Positions 24,928-32,033 of a DNA stretch of 34,438 nt are shown here, in pieces. The notes under the pieces were generated by a model. The model was not told the DNA's origin. It did not search any database and worked only from the letters and a program-made list of their open reading frames with translations. The stretch covers positions 1-34,438 of the forward strand of contig NZ_JAENRY010000053.1 in NCBI RefSeq assembly GCF_016612545.1, written 5' to 3'. The position numbers and the translations under genes are program-made. The DNA comes from Streptomyces sp. MBT65. GTDB taxonomy: Bacteria; Actinomycetota; Actinomycetes; Streptomycetales; Streptomycetaceae. The stretch's first letter is position 1. The number at the start of each line of letters is the position of its first letter.

Positions 24928-25518
24928 GTGAACGTTGAATCCTTCTGGGAACTGATGGAGACCTGCCGACGACAGTCGGAGGGCAGGGATGCGCGACTTG
25001 CCTGGTTGCGGAATGAACTGTCGCGAAGGTCGCAGGTGGAGATCGTCGAGTTCCAGCTGTGCCTCGACCAGGTAACCCGTCAGACATTCCACTGGGACTT
25101 GGTTGCTGCAGCTGAGCGGATCTTCGGCGGCCGGTGCTCGGACGACGATTTCGACTACTTTGGCCTCTGGATGGTCGGGCTCGGAGGCGAGATCTTCGGG
25201 CGAGCGGTGCTTGACCCGGACGCTCTGGCTGATGCGTCTGAGGTGCTGGCGTTGACCGGGAGGAGCTGGAGGGACTGGGGCGAGGACTGGCCTGGGTGGG
25301 AGTTGCTGGACTACGTGGCGTCGGAAGCCTACGGGTTTGTGACCGGGAATCCAGATCCGTGTGGCGAAGAGTTCTATGCCGCGGTGCGGGCTCAGCGCGG
25401 CGAGCACGTGGTCAACCGGGGGTTGGCGGGGGAACGCTGGAATGTCAGGGATGAAGCAGAGGCAACTCGTAGACTGCCGCGATTGAGCGTCATGTTCCCG
25501 CTCCGTGCTGACTCATGA
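24928..25518 (+). CDS. DUF4240 domain protein
   Basis: A 196-residue protein starting at GTG 24928 (MNVESFWELMETCRRQSEGR). It has the DUF4240 pattern: FWELMETCR, LAWLRNELSRRSQVEIVEFQ, WDLVAAAERIFGGRCSDDDF and YFGLWMVGLGGEIFGRAVLD. The family is widespread in actinobacteria as stand-alone cytoplasmic proteins; its function is unknown, though members often occur among SMI1/KNR4-like immunity-type genes. GTG 24928 fits the family's usual start; upstream GTGs at 24898 and 24919 are possible. It is divergent from tnsA and followed by the IS3 element. Confidence 0.82.
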   Translation: MNVESFWELMETCRRQSEGRDARLAWLRNELSRRSQVEIVEFQLCLDQVTRQTFHWDLVAAAERIFGGRCSDDDFDYFGLWMVGLGGEIFGRAVLDPDALADASEVLALTGRSWRDWGEDWPGWELLDYVASEAYGFVTGNPDPCGEEFYAAVRAQRGEHVVNRGLAGERWNVRDEAEATRRLPRLSVMFPLRADS

Positions 25519-25679
25519 GGTCGTGTCACGCTCAATGCGTTGGCTCTCATCGAGGCCGGTCCCCTCTCTGTCAAAGTGACTCAAGCCAGGCATACTGGAT
25601 GATTCATTGAGTCGAGGGCGGAGAAGGAGGAGTGCCCGTAGTGGCCAGCACCAACGACCACGGGGCCCCGGATCCGTAG

Positions 25680-26048
25680 GTGACACCCCGATCGACCGGG
25701 CAGCGGCGGTACTCCGCGGAGTACAAGACGAGGATCCTGGCCGAGTACGAGACGCTCGACAAGCAGGGCAAGGGTGCCCTGCTGCGGCGCGAGGGCCTGT
25801 ACTCGTCACTGATCACGAACTGGCGCCAGCAGCGGGACAACGGCGCGAAGGCGGCACTCGCCGCCCCTGCGGGCCGGCCGAAGGCGGATCCCAGAGACAA
25901 GGAGATTGCCAGGCTGGAAGCCCACGTCGCCCGGCTGGAGAACGAGTTGGGCAAGGCCCGCACCGTCATTGAGGTGCAGGGAAAACTCTCCGCGCTGCTG
26001 GATCAACTCGCCACGGGCAGCGACGGGACGACGGGCGAGAAGCCGTGA
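25680..26048 (+). CDS. IS3-family transposase OrfA
   Basis: 122 residues from GTG 25680 (MTPRSTGQRRYSAEYKTRIL). The helix-turn-helix (YSAEYKTRILAEYETLDKQG...LLRREGLYSSLITNWRQQR) binds the terminal repeats. A leucine-zipper-like helix follows (DKEIARLEAHVARLENELGK) for multimerisation with OrfAB. The stop overlaps the orfB start as GTGA (26045-26048), suggesting reinitiation coupling rather than the -1 frameshift typical for many IS3 members. Confidence 0.85.
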   Translation: MTPRSTGQRRYSAEYKTRILAEYETLDKQGKGALLRREGLYSSLITNWRQQRDNGAKAALAAPAGRPKADPRDKEIARLEAHVARLENELGKARTVIEVQGKLSALLDQLATGSDGTTGEKP

Positions 26049-27106
26049 CGGCAGCGGGAGGGGTCTTCGAGGCCGCCCGCGCCAAGGCCCTGGAATCGCT
26101 GTCGTTGCTGGTAGGACGGGTGCAGGCGTGCGCCGCACTCGGTCTGAGCCGGGCGACCTGGTATCGGCACCACCGCACGTCCCCGGCTCCGGTGCGGCCG
26201 AAGCGGGAGCGCAAGCGGCATCCGCGGGCCCTGACGGCGGCCGAGGAGGCGAAGGTCCTGGCCGTGCTGCGTTCGGCCGAGTTCGTCGACATGGCGCCCG
26301 CCGAGATCTGCGCGGTGCTGCTGGACCGCGGCATCTACCTGTGCTCGGAGGCGACGATGTACCGGATCCTTCGCAAGCACGGCGAGGTCCGCGAACGGCG
26401 CCGGCAGGCCACGCATCCGCCGCGCAAGAAGCCCGAGCTGATCGCCACCGCACCCAACCGGGTGTGGTCGTGGGACATCACGAAGCTGAAGGGCCCGGTC
26501 AAGGGCAGCTATTTCTGCCTCTACACGATCATCGACATCTACAGTCGCTACACCGTCGGCTGGATGATCGCCGCATCCGAGAACAAGACGCTGGCCGAGC
26601 AGTTCCTGTCCTCGACGATCGCCAAGTACCCCGTCCGGCAAGGCCAGTTGACGATCCACTCGGACCGCGGATCACCGATGATCGCCCACAACGTTGCGCA
26701 GATGCTGAACAACCTGGGCGTCACCAAGTCACACTCGCGGCCCAAGACCTCCAACGACAATCCGTACTCGGAGAGTCAGTACAAGACCCTCAAATACCGG
26801 CATGACTTTCCCGGGCGGTTCGGCTGCATCGAGGACGCCCGCGCATGGTGCACCGGCTTCTTCGACTGGTACAACCTCGCCCACCGGCACTCCGGAATAG
26901 CCATGCACACCCCCTTCGACGTGCACTTTGGCCTCGCCGACCAGCTCCGCGAGATGCGTGCCGACGTCCTCACGAGCGTCTACCGGCAGCACCCCGAGAG
27001 ATTCGTCCGCGGGGCCCCCGAACCCCCGAAACTCCCCGAGGCCGCCTGGATCAACAAGCCCGCCGACCTCCGGCACGACGATCAAACGATCCCGGCACAG
27101 GGATAG
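26045..27106 (+). CDS. IS3-family transposase OrfB (DDE integrase)
   Basis: 353 residues from GTG 26045. An HTH_21 region (EICAVLLDRGIYLCSEATMY) precedes the rve integrase core. DDE residues are in RVWSWDITKLKGP (D), LTIHSDRGSPM (D) and NDNPYSESQYKTLKY (E). The end (FDWYNLAHRHSGIAMHTPFD) is the usual IS3 C-terminus. The frame is intact, so the element may still be active. Confidence 0.92.
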   Translation: MTAAGGVFEAARAKALESLSLLVGRVQACAALGLSRATWYRHHRTSPAPVRPKRERKRHPRALTAAEEAKVLAVLRSAEFVDMAPAEICAVLLDRGIYLCSEATMYRILRKHGEVRERRRQATHPPRKKPELIATAPNRVWSWDITKLKGPVKGSYFCLYTIIDIYSRYTVGWMIAASENKTLAEQFLSSTIAKYPVRQGQLTIHSDRGSPMIAHNVAQMLNNLGVTKSHSRPKTSNDNPYSESQYKTLKYRHDFPGRFGCIEDARAWCTGFFDWYNLAHRHSGIAMHTPFDVHFGLADQLREMRADVLTSVYRQHPERFVRGAPEPPKLPEAAWINKPADLRHDDQTIPAQG

Positions 27107-27243
27107 ACCGCACTACCTGCCTTGATCGCTTTGACAGGTTCCGAGTCGTCGTAGTGCTGATCCCGGTCGCGAGTCGTGTCCTGGACCCGGACGACGTGAC
27201 CGAAGAGCGTGAGATCCGGCCCAAGGTCGTCGGGGGTGCTGGG

Positions 27244-27278
27244 TGAGCCCGCTCGACGCGGAGCACAACGCGGGCTCA
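27244..27278. terminator. 9-bp-arm hairpin downstream of the IS3 element
   Basis: TGAGCCCGC (27244-27252) and GCGGGCTCA (27270-27278) with a 17-base loop, in the 279-bp gap between orfB and the CMD-like gene. It may terminate readthrough from the IS. No other feature was seen in the gap. Confidence 0.4.
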
Positions 27279-27385
27279 GCTGCCGGCCCCGTCGAACTGC
27301 TGCGGTGACCACGCGCGAGCGGTATCACGCGCATTTACCTCCGAGAGAATTGGTTCGACGTCGTGGCTGCCGCAGACTCCGAGTC

Positions 27386-27955
27386 ATGACCAGTTACCAG
27401 ATCCACACCGCCGACACCGCGTCCGAAGCCGCGAAGGAGCCGCTGACGGTCTTGCAGGGGGCATTCGGGTTCGTTCCGGCCGCGGCCGGGCTCATGGCGA
27501 ACTCGCCGGCGTTGTTGAACACCTTCTTCTCCGCGTTCGGGCACTTCCGGGGTGGCGGAACGTTCGGCCCGGACGAACGGCAGGTCCTGCTTCTGTCCAA
27601 CGCGGTCGCCAACGGCAGCGAATGGGCGGTCGCGTTCCACACGCTGGAGGCGCTCGCGGACGGGGTCGAACCGGCCGTGGTCGAGGCCCTGCGCCGCGGC
27701 GATCTTCCCACCGACTCGCGGATGGCGGCGCTGTCGGCGCTCACCCGCTCGTTCATCGACAAGCGGGGCCGGCTTGATGAGGCGGACGTGGCCGCGTTCA
27801 CGGCGGCCGGCTTCACAGAGGAGCAACTGTTCGAAGTGATCACCGGGGTGGCGATCTCCGCGATGACGAACTACACCGCGAATGTCGCCCGGCCACCGCT
27901 GGAGGCGGCGGTGCAGCCGCACGCGTGGACTGCGGGATACTCGAGTGGTGTCTGA
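27386..27955 (+). CDS. Carboxymuconolactone decarboxylase-like (AhpD-like fold) protein
   Basis: A 189-residue protein starting MTSYQIHTADTASEAAKEPL. The AhpD/CMD fold is indicated by LQGAFGFVPAAAGLMANSPALL, RQVLLLSNAVANGSEWAVAFHT and EEQLFEVITGVAISAMTNYT. Most alkylhydroperoxidase members have CxxC before the conserved His; here the positions are Ser and Ala (SEWAVAFH), so peroxidase activity by the known thiol route is not expected. Decarboxylase-type or unknown chemistry is possible. Its stop overlaps the next gene's start, so it is coupled to the XRE regulator. Confidence 0.8.
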   Translation: MTSYQIHTADTASEAAKEPLTVLQGAFGFVPAAAGLMANSPALLNTFFSAFGHFRGGGTFGPDERQVLLLSNAVANGSEWAVAFHTLEALADGVEPAVVEALRRGDLPTDSRMAALSALTRSFIDKRGRLDEADVAAFTAAGFTEEQLFEVITGVAISAMTNYTANVARPPLEAAVQPHAWTAGYSSGV

Positions 27956-28754
27956 GGTCGGTCCACTGTTGAAACACTGGAGGAGCGTCCGGCGGTTGAG
28001 CCAGCTGGCTCTGGCCGCCGAGGCTGCGGTGTCGATCCGCCATCTGTGTTTCCTCGAGACCGGCCGCGCGAATCCCAGCCGGGCCATGGTCCTGAGGCTC
28101 GCCGAGGTGCTCGACGTACCCCTGCGCGAACGCAACACCCTGCTGCTCAGGGCCGGGTTCGCGCCCGAATACCCGGAGTCCGAACTGGACGCCCCGTCGC
28201 TCGCCGCCGTCCGCGACGCGCTCGACACCATCCTGACGCAGCAGGAGCCCTTCCCAGCCCTGGTGATGGACCGGAGCTGGGACATCCGGCACACGAACGC
28301 CGCCGCTCGCCGCTTCTTCGCCTTCCTCCATGACGGGCAGGCGAAGACAGCTCCTGGACCAGCGAACGTGCTGCGCCGGATGTTCCACCCCGACGGCCTC
28401 CGCCGGCACGTGACGAACTGGCCGGACGTTGCGGAGGCGCTGGTCCAGCGCGCGCGCCGGGAGGCGATCGGGGGTGTCACCGACGAGCGCGCCCAGCGGA
28501 TCCTCGACGAGGTGCTGGACTACCCAGGGGTGCCGGCCTCGCTGCGGTCGCTCGATGCGGCCACGCCGGTGCTGCCGATCGTGCCGATCCAGTACGTGCA
28601 CGGTGGCCGGCGGTTCGACTTCTTCTCCACCGTCACGACGCTCGGGACACCGCAGGACGTGACGCTGCAGGAGTTGCGCATCGAGTGCTTCTTCCCGATG
28701 AACGACGAAACTCGATCGCACGCGCGTCAACTCACCGAGGCAGCGCAGCTCTGA
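27945..28754 (+). CDS. XRE-family regulator with MmyB-like (MLTR) ligand-binding domain
   Basis: 269 residues from GTG 27945 (or 27948), overlapping the CMD-like gene by 11 bp. The N-terminal HTH (LLKHWRSVRRLSQLALAAEA...LCFLETGRANPSRAMVLRLAEVL) is of the Cro/CI type. The rest is the MLTR ligand-binding domain common in actinobacteria: FPALVMDRSWDIRHTNAAAR, NVLRRMFHPDGLRRHVTNW and a C-terminal TLGTPQDVTLQELRIECFFP. Such regulators are often next to SDR or CMD-type enzymes that they control, and may bind fatty-acid-like ligands. Coupling suggests joint expression with the enzyme. Confidence 0.88.
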   Translation: MVSEVGPLLKHWRSVRRLSQLALAAEAAVSIRHLCFLETGRANPSRAMVLRLAEVLDVPLRERNTLLLRAGFAPEYPESELDAPSLAAVRDALDTILTQQEPFPALVMDRSWDIRHTNAAARRFFAFLHDGQAKTAPGPANVLRRMFHPDGLRRHVTNWPDVAEALVQRARREAIGGVTDERAQRILDEVLDYPGVPASLRSLDAATPVLPIVPIQYVHGGRRFDFFSTVTTLGTPQDVTLQELRIECFFPMNDETRSHARQLTEAAQL

Positions 28755-28774
28755 CTCAGCGGCGCGGTCGATGC

Positions 28775-28930
28775 GCTCGACCACCTGTGCACCGACACTG
28801 GCGAGGGCTTGGAGCGCAGGGCCAACGGGGAGGCGGCCTCGTCGGCCGCGAGGACGACCTCGGCCACCGCTGCGGGCAGCTGTTTCGACGGGTCGGTGCT
28901 GACGGCAGAGCCTTCCATGACGCCGTTGCC
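28775..28930 (-). pseudogene. Possible C-terminal remnant of a short-chain dehydrogenase
   Basis: One minus-strand frame reads GVMEGSAVSTDPSKQLPAAV then AEVVLAADEAASPLALRS. This is reminiscent of the end of SDR enzymes often found next to MLTR-type regulators (DPAK-AA-A--A). No Rossmann part, start codon or catalytic YxxxK is present. The similarity is weak and recalled from memory. Confidence 0.25.
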
Positions 28931-28976
28931 CTGGTGTACCGGCTGAGCAAGGGAGACGTGCCGGCGCTCAGCGCGT

Positions 28977-29480
28977 TCAGATGTCGCGGTTCTTGGCCGC
29001 CTGCAGGAGGGTGTACATCGCGTCGTCCAGCTGGTGCTGCTGCCGTTGGGACAGCCCGGACAGCAGTGCGGCCTCGTTGGCGGCGTGGTCACTCATGGCC
29101 GCGTCGAGGGTTGCCATGCCCTTGTCGGTGAGTGTCACCAGGAAGCTGCGCCGGTCCTCGGGGTCCAGCTGCCGGTGGATCAGGCCTGCCCGGTCGAGCC
29201 GGTCGAGGCGGTTGGTCATCCCGGCCCGGGACAGCATCAGTTGCTCGGACAGCACCGACGGGATCACCACGTAGGGCGGCCCGGACCGGCGGATCGCGGC
29301 CAGCACGTCGAACTCTCCGTTTCGCAGGCCGTGGCGGGCGAAGACCTCGTCGAAGGAACGGTTCATGATCGCGGCGAACCGCGTCACCCGCGCCAGGACC
29401 TCGACCGGCCACAAGTCCAGGTCGGACCGCTCCCGTCGCCACTGCTCGATCACCGTGTCGACCTCATCGTTCTCACGCAT
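28977..29480 (-). CDS. MarR-family regulator
   Basis: A 167-residue protein starting MRENDEVDTVIEQWRRERSD. The winged helix is visible: HGLRNGEFDVLAAIRRSGPP, SVLSEQLMLSRAGMTNRLDR, LDRAGLIHRQLDPEDRRSFL and VTLTDKGMATLD. It is divergent from the DHFR-like reductase gene, and the 89-bp intergenic region carries overlapping ACTAT/ATAGT dyads, so it probably represses both itself and that gene. Confidence 0.9.
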   Translation of the reverse strand: MRENDEVDTVIEQWRRERSDLDLWPVEVLARVTRFAAIMNRSFDEVFARHGLRNGEFDVLAAIRRSGPPYVVIPSVLSEQLMLSRAGMTNRLDRLDRAGLIHRQLDPEDRRSFLVTLTDKGMATLDAAMSDHAANEAALLSGLSQRQQHQLDDAMYTLLQAAKNRDI

Positions 29481-29491
29481 GCTGCCATCAT

Positions 29492-29528
29492 ACTATTTGA
29501 CGAGAGATAGTTTGACGCCTTACTATCT
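29492..29528. promoter_or_regulatory. Overlapping MarR-type operators and reductase promoter
   Basis: Dyad 1 is ACTAT (29492-29496), 10 bases, ATAGT (29507-29511). Dyad 2 is AGATAGT (29505-29511), 10 bases, ACTATCT (29522-29528). They share the ATAGT half-site and have the same spacer. A promoter TTGACG (29497-29502), 18 bases, TACTAT (29521-29526) lies within them, so bound repressor would cover both promoter boxes. Confidence 0.7.
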
Positions 29529-29569
29529 AGGCATCGAACTATACGTGTTCCGAACACCTGGAGGTCCTC

Positions 29570-30106
29570 ATGCGCAAGATCATCGCGAGTCTGTTCGTGT
29601 CCCTCGACGGCGTGGCCGAGGCGCCCGACACCTGGCACTTCCCCTACTTCAACGACGAGATGGGCAACGCCGTCGGCGCGGCCATGGCCGAGTCCGACGC
29701 AATGCTGCTCGGCCGCGTCCAGTACCAGCAGTTCGCGGCGTACTGGCCCTCCAGCGAGGATGAGTTCGCCGGCTTCATGAACAACCAGAAGAAGTACGTC
29801 GTCACCAACACCCTGGCCGAGGCGACCTGGAACAACACCGAGATCATCAGCGGCGACGTGCTCGGCGGGCTCCAGGCGCTCAAGAACTCCGAGGGCAAGG
29901 ACATCGCCGTGACCGGCAGCCTCACCCTCGTGCGCTCACTGCTCACCGCGGGACTGCTCGACCAGTTGCAACTGTTCGTCCACCCGACCGTGCTCGGCAA
30001 GGGCGCCCGGTGGTTCGACGACCTCGACACCGTCGAACTGCGACTGGCATCGGCCCAGACCTTCTCCACCGGAGTGATCCTCCAGATCTACACGCAGGCC
30101 TCCTGA
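29570..30106 (+). CDS. Dihydrofolate reductase family (RibD C-terminal-like) protein
   Basis: A 178-residue protein starting MRKIIASLFVSLDGVAEAPD. It has the DHFR/RibD_C fold motifs: ASLFVSLDGVAEAP, ESDAMLLGRVQYQQFAAYWP, KYVVTNTL, DIAVTGSLTLVRSLLTAGLL and LQLFVHPTVLGKGARWF. The family reduces pteridine- or pyrimidine-like substrates with NAD(P)H; this subgroup is uncharacterised and unlikely to be the housekeeping DHFR. A consensus-like ribosome site GGAGG lies before the ATG. Regulated from the divergent MarR operators. Confidence 0.9.
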   Translation: MRKIIASLFVSLDGVAEAPDTWHFPYFNDEMGNAVGAAMAESDAMLLGRVQYQQFAAYWPSSEDEFAGFMNNQKKYVVTNTLAEATWNNTEIISGDVLGGLQALKNSEGKDIAVTGSLTLVRSLLTAGLLDQLQLFVHPTVLGKGARWFDDLDTVELRLASAQTFSTGVILQIYTQAS

Positions 30107-30517
30107 CCACCTCCGCCGGCCTGCGGCCAGCTGTCAGGTCGTGACCGTGGCGGCCAGTGATCATCACTTGACCTCGTCCTTGCCAGCGCCCAGGCCCTGC
30201 TCACCGCGCTGAAGCCGTTGATCTGGAACCTGGTGCTGTCGGAGACGAGAAAGGCTGACGTCTGCCTCTTCGCCGTGGTCCGGCCATCGGCCTGGAGCTG
30301 CTGATCTTCTCCGTCAGCGTTCGGCTCCTGGTGCAGCCCGCTCCCGCAACCGCCGTCCACGGACTTCCCACTGGTCGACGCCCAAGCGGACTACGTGACG
30401 GCGAGACGAAGACCGTGGCGTTCGGCATCCCGCTTCGCCACTCCAGCCGTCGTCCTGATCAACACGGTTCCGCGGCTCGCCGCCTGGCCCCCCATCTCAA
30501 ACCCACGGAGCAGCACC
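30107..30517. other. Intergenic region without recognised gene
   Basis: The 411 bp between the DHFR-like and cupin genes contain open frames on both strands, but none has a credible start, ribosome site or recognisable motif. GGAG at about 30507 serves the cupin start. Confidence 0.5.
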
Positions 30518-31021
30518 ATGTCACTCATCGTCGACTTCGCCGAATCAGTTGTCGTACGCGGCGGCGAATCCGAGGCCATCGGCCAGGCTCCCACCACGAT
30601 CCGCCTGCTGGCCGACAGCAGTTCCACGGGCGGCGCCCTGTCCACCCAGCGGGTCACCCTCACCGACGGAGCCGACGGTGCCAGACCCCACCACCACGCC
30701 AACGCCGCCGAACTGTTCTACATACTCGACGGCACGGCCCAACTGCTGTCCGGCGACCAGATCGTCACCGCACAGACCGGCGACCTGGTCGTTGTACCAC
30801 CCGGAACAGCCCACGCCTTCGCCGCCGCCCCCGGCCTCAACGCCGACATCCTCATCGTCATCACCCCCGGCGTGGAACGTTTCGAATACTTCCGCCACCT
30901 GGAACGCATCGCCCACGGCAGGGTCCCGCCGGAAAGCCTGCTCGGGGTCCAGGAACTCTACGACACCTACTTCCACAACAGCGCCGCCTGGAACGCCCTG
31001 CGGCCAAGGCCTGGAAAGTGA
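30518..31021 (+). CDS. Cupin-domain protein
   Basis: A 167-residue protein starting MSLIVDFAESVVVRGGESEA. One cupin domain: motif 1 GARPHHHANAAELFYILDGTAQL supplies metal-binding His and Glu; motif 2 GDLVVVPPGTAHAFAAAPG supplies the second His. Small single-domain cupins bind Fe, Mn or Zn and include dioxygenases, isomerases and binding proteins; no specific substrate can be named. ACGGAG precedes the ATG. The C-terminus (HNSAAWNALRPRPGK) runs to the edge of the Fic remnant, and the last few codons may be altered by that junction. Confidence 0.88.
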   Translation: MSLIVDFAESVVVRGGESEAIGQAPTTIRLLADSSSTGGALSTQRVTLTDGADGARPHHHANAAELFYILDGTAQLLSGDQIVTAQTGDLVVVPPGTAHAFAAAPGLNADILIVITPGVERFEYFRHLERIAHGRVPPESLLGVQELYDTYFHNSAAWNALRPRPGK

Positions 31022-31290
31022 AGAGTGCGGCGCCCCCACGACGCGCTGTTGCCAGCTGCTGAGGAGTGTGTGGTCCAGCCGTGTTCCACGTGCTGCGTCG
31101 GTTCGGACCAGGTCCAGGGCGCTGGGCAGGCCTTGGGCTCGGGCGGGGGCGATGGCGCCGGAAGGTGCGGATGTCCTCCGCCGCGCCATCGCGAAGGGGC
31201 ACCACCGGGCCGTCCGCACCTGCGTCTGGGGTCTCGTGCCACGGTACCGGTTCGCGCACCACGATCCAGTGCTGCAAGTGGTGTTGAATC
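31010..31290 (-). pseudogene. Remnant of a Fic-protein paralogue
   Basis: Two minus-strand frames match the middle of the intact Fic protein (16498-17910): HLQHWIVVREPVPWHETPDA and GADGPVVPLRDGAAEDIRTF (intact: HLQRWLAIRASVPWHEIPDA and GADGPVADLRDGPAEDIRAF), then in another frame LDLVRTDAARGTRLDHTLLS (intact: LELLRADAARGARLDFALLS) and SWQQRVVGAPH. At least one frameshift lies near 31135-31160. The catalytic HPFxxGNxR region and both ends are missing. Confidence 0.8.
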
Positions 31291-31407
31291 GGCGCGTCCG
31301 AGCGGCCACGACCGTCGGCTACGTGGAAGGGCACGGGCACGAGCCGGGGGAGCGGGCCGCGTACGGGCTGGCGTGCCGGGCCGCCGACCGGACGCGCCCG
31401 CCCAACC

Positions 31408-31936
31408 ACAAAGAGCCGCGATTCCGGAGGATGACGGCTACACCCGCATCCTCCTGGGCCTACGAGTGAGCGACGGCCGCAGTCTCACCCTGTCCCGTGC
31501 CATCGGCGGCGACACCATCGAGGTGTTCAACCACGATCTCCGAGAGGTGCCGTCGGAGCCGGCGGACGAGGCTCTCAAGTTCAAGCACAACGCCAAGTCA
31601 AAGAAGAACATCTCCCGCTACCTGCTGACCGTACTGGGGATCGACGGCCAGAGAATTCTCCAGAGCGGCCGCGGCAACGTGCTGCCGCTGAATTTCCGGG
31701 ACCTCGCGCGCCTGGCCGTCGTCAACGACACGCGTATGGCAGACCAGCACTCACCGGTGCTCGGCACCCGGAATCCGCTGAACGAGACCAGGGAGAAGTC
31801 GGTCTTCAAACTCCTCCTCAGCGGGCAGGAGGAGCCAGAACGTTCTGCCGCGCCCAGCAATCTGGAGATGCAGTTCTTGCCTGCGGACCACACGGACCCC
31901 GGCCCTGTGACGGACTGGCGTCGGGTAGGACCCTGA
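31408..31936 (+). pseudogene. Internal fragment of an SMC/Rad50-like AAA ATPase
   Basis: The frame from about 31408 reads IPEDDGYTRILLGLRVSDGR, SLTLSRAIGGDTIEVFNHDL, KFKHNAKSKKNISRYLLTVL, GNVLPLNFRDLARLAVVNDT and RNPLNETREKSVFKLLLSGQ. From memory, this matches the region just after Walker A in large SMC-like ATPases of actinobacteria, some linked to defence loci. The Walker A part upstream and the coiled coil and Walker B downstream are missing; after SNLE (about 31868) the sequence is unrelated. There is no start codon at the natural position. Confidence 0.6.
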
Positions 31937-32033
31937 CCCGAACCCCGCCCTCGGAACGCGAGCTCGGCCTGCGCCCTCTTCATGTGCGATCACGTACCTT
32001 CGACCGGTTGAATCCACAACGGAGGGTTCTTTG

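Larger units (their letters stand above)
25569..27136 (+). mobile_element. IS3-family insertion sequence
   Basis: Inverted repeats bound the element. The left end from 25569 reads TGTCAAAGTGACTCAAGCCA and the right end, read inward from 27136, TGTCAAAGCGATCAAGGCAG; the match is strong with one offset. Length is 1,568 bp. The two ORFs have the orfA/orfB layout. No direct repeat of the flanks is visible (CTC before, GGT after), so either the target duplication has decayed or one flank has been rearranged. Confidence 0.78.
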
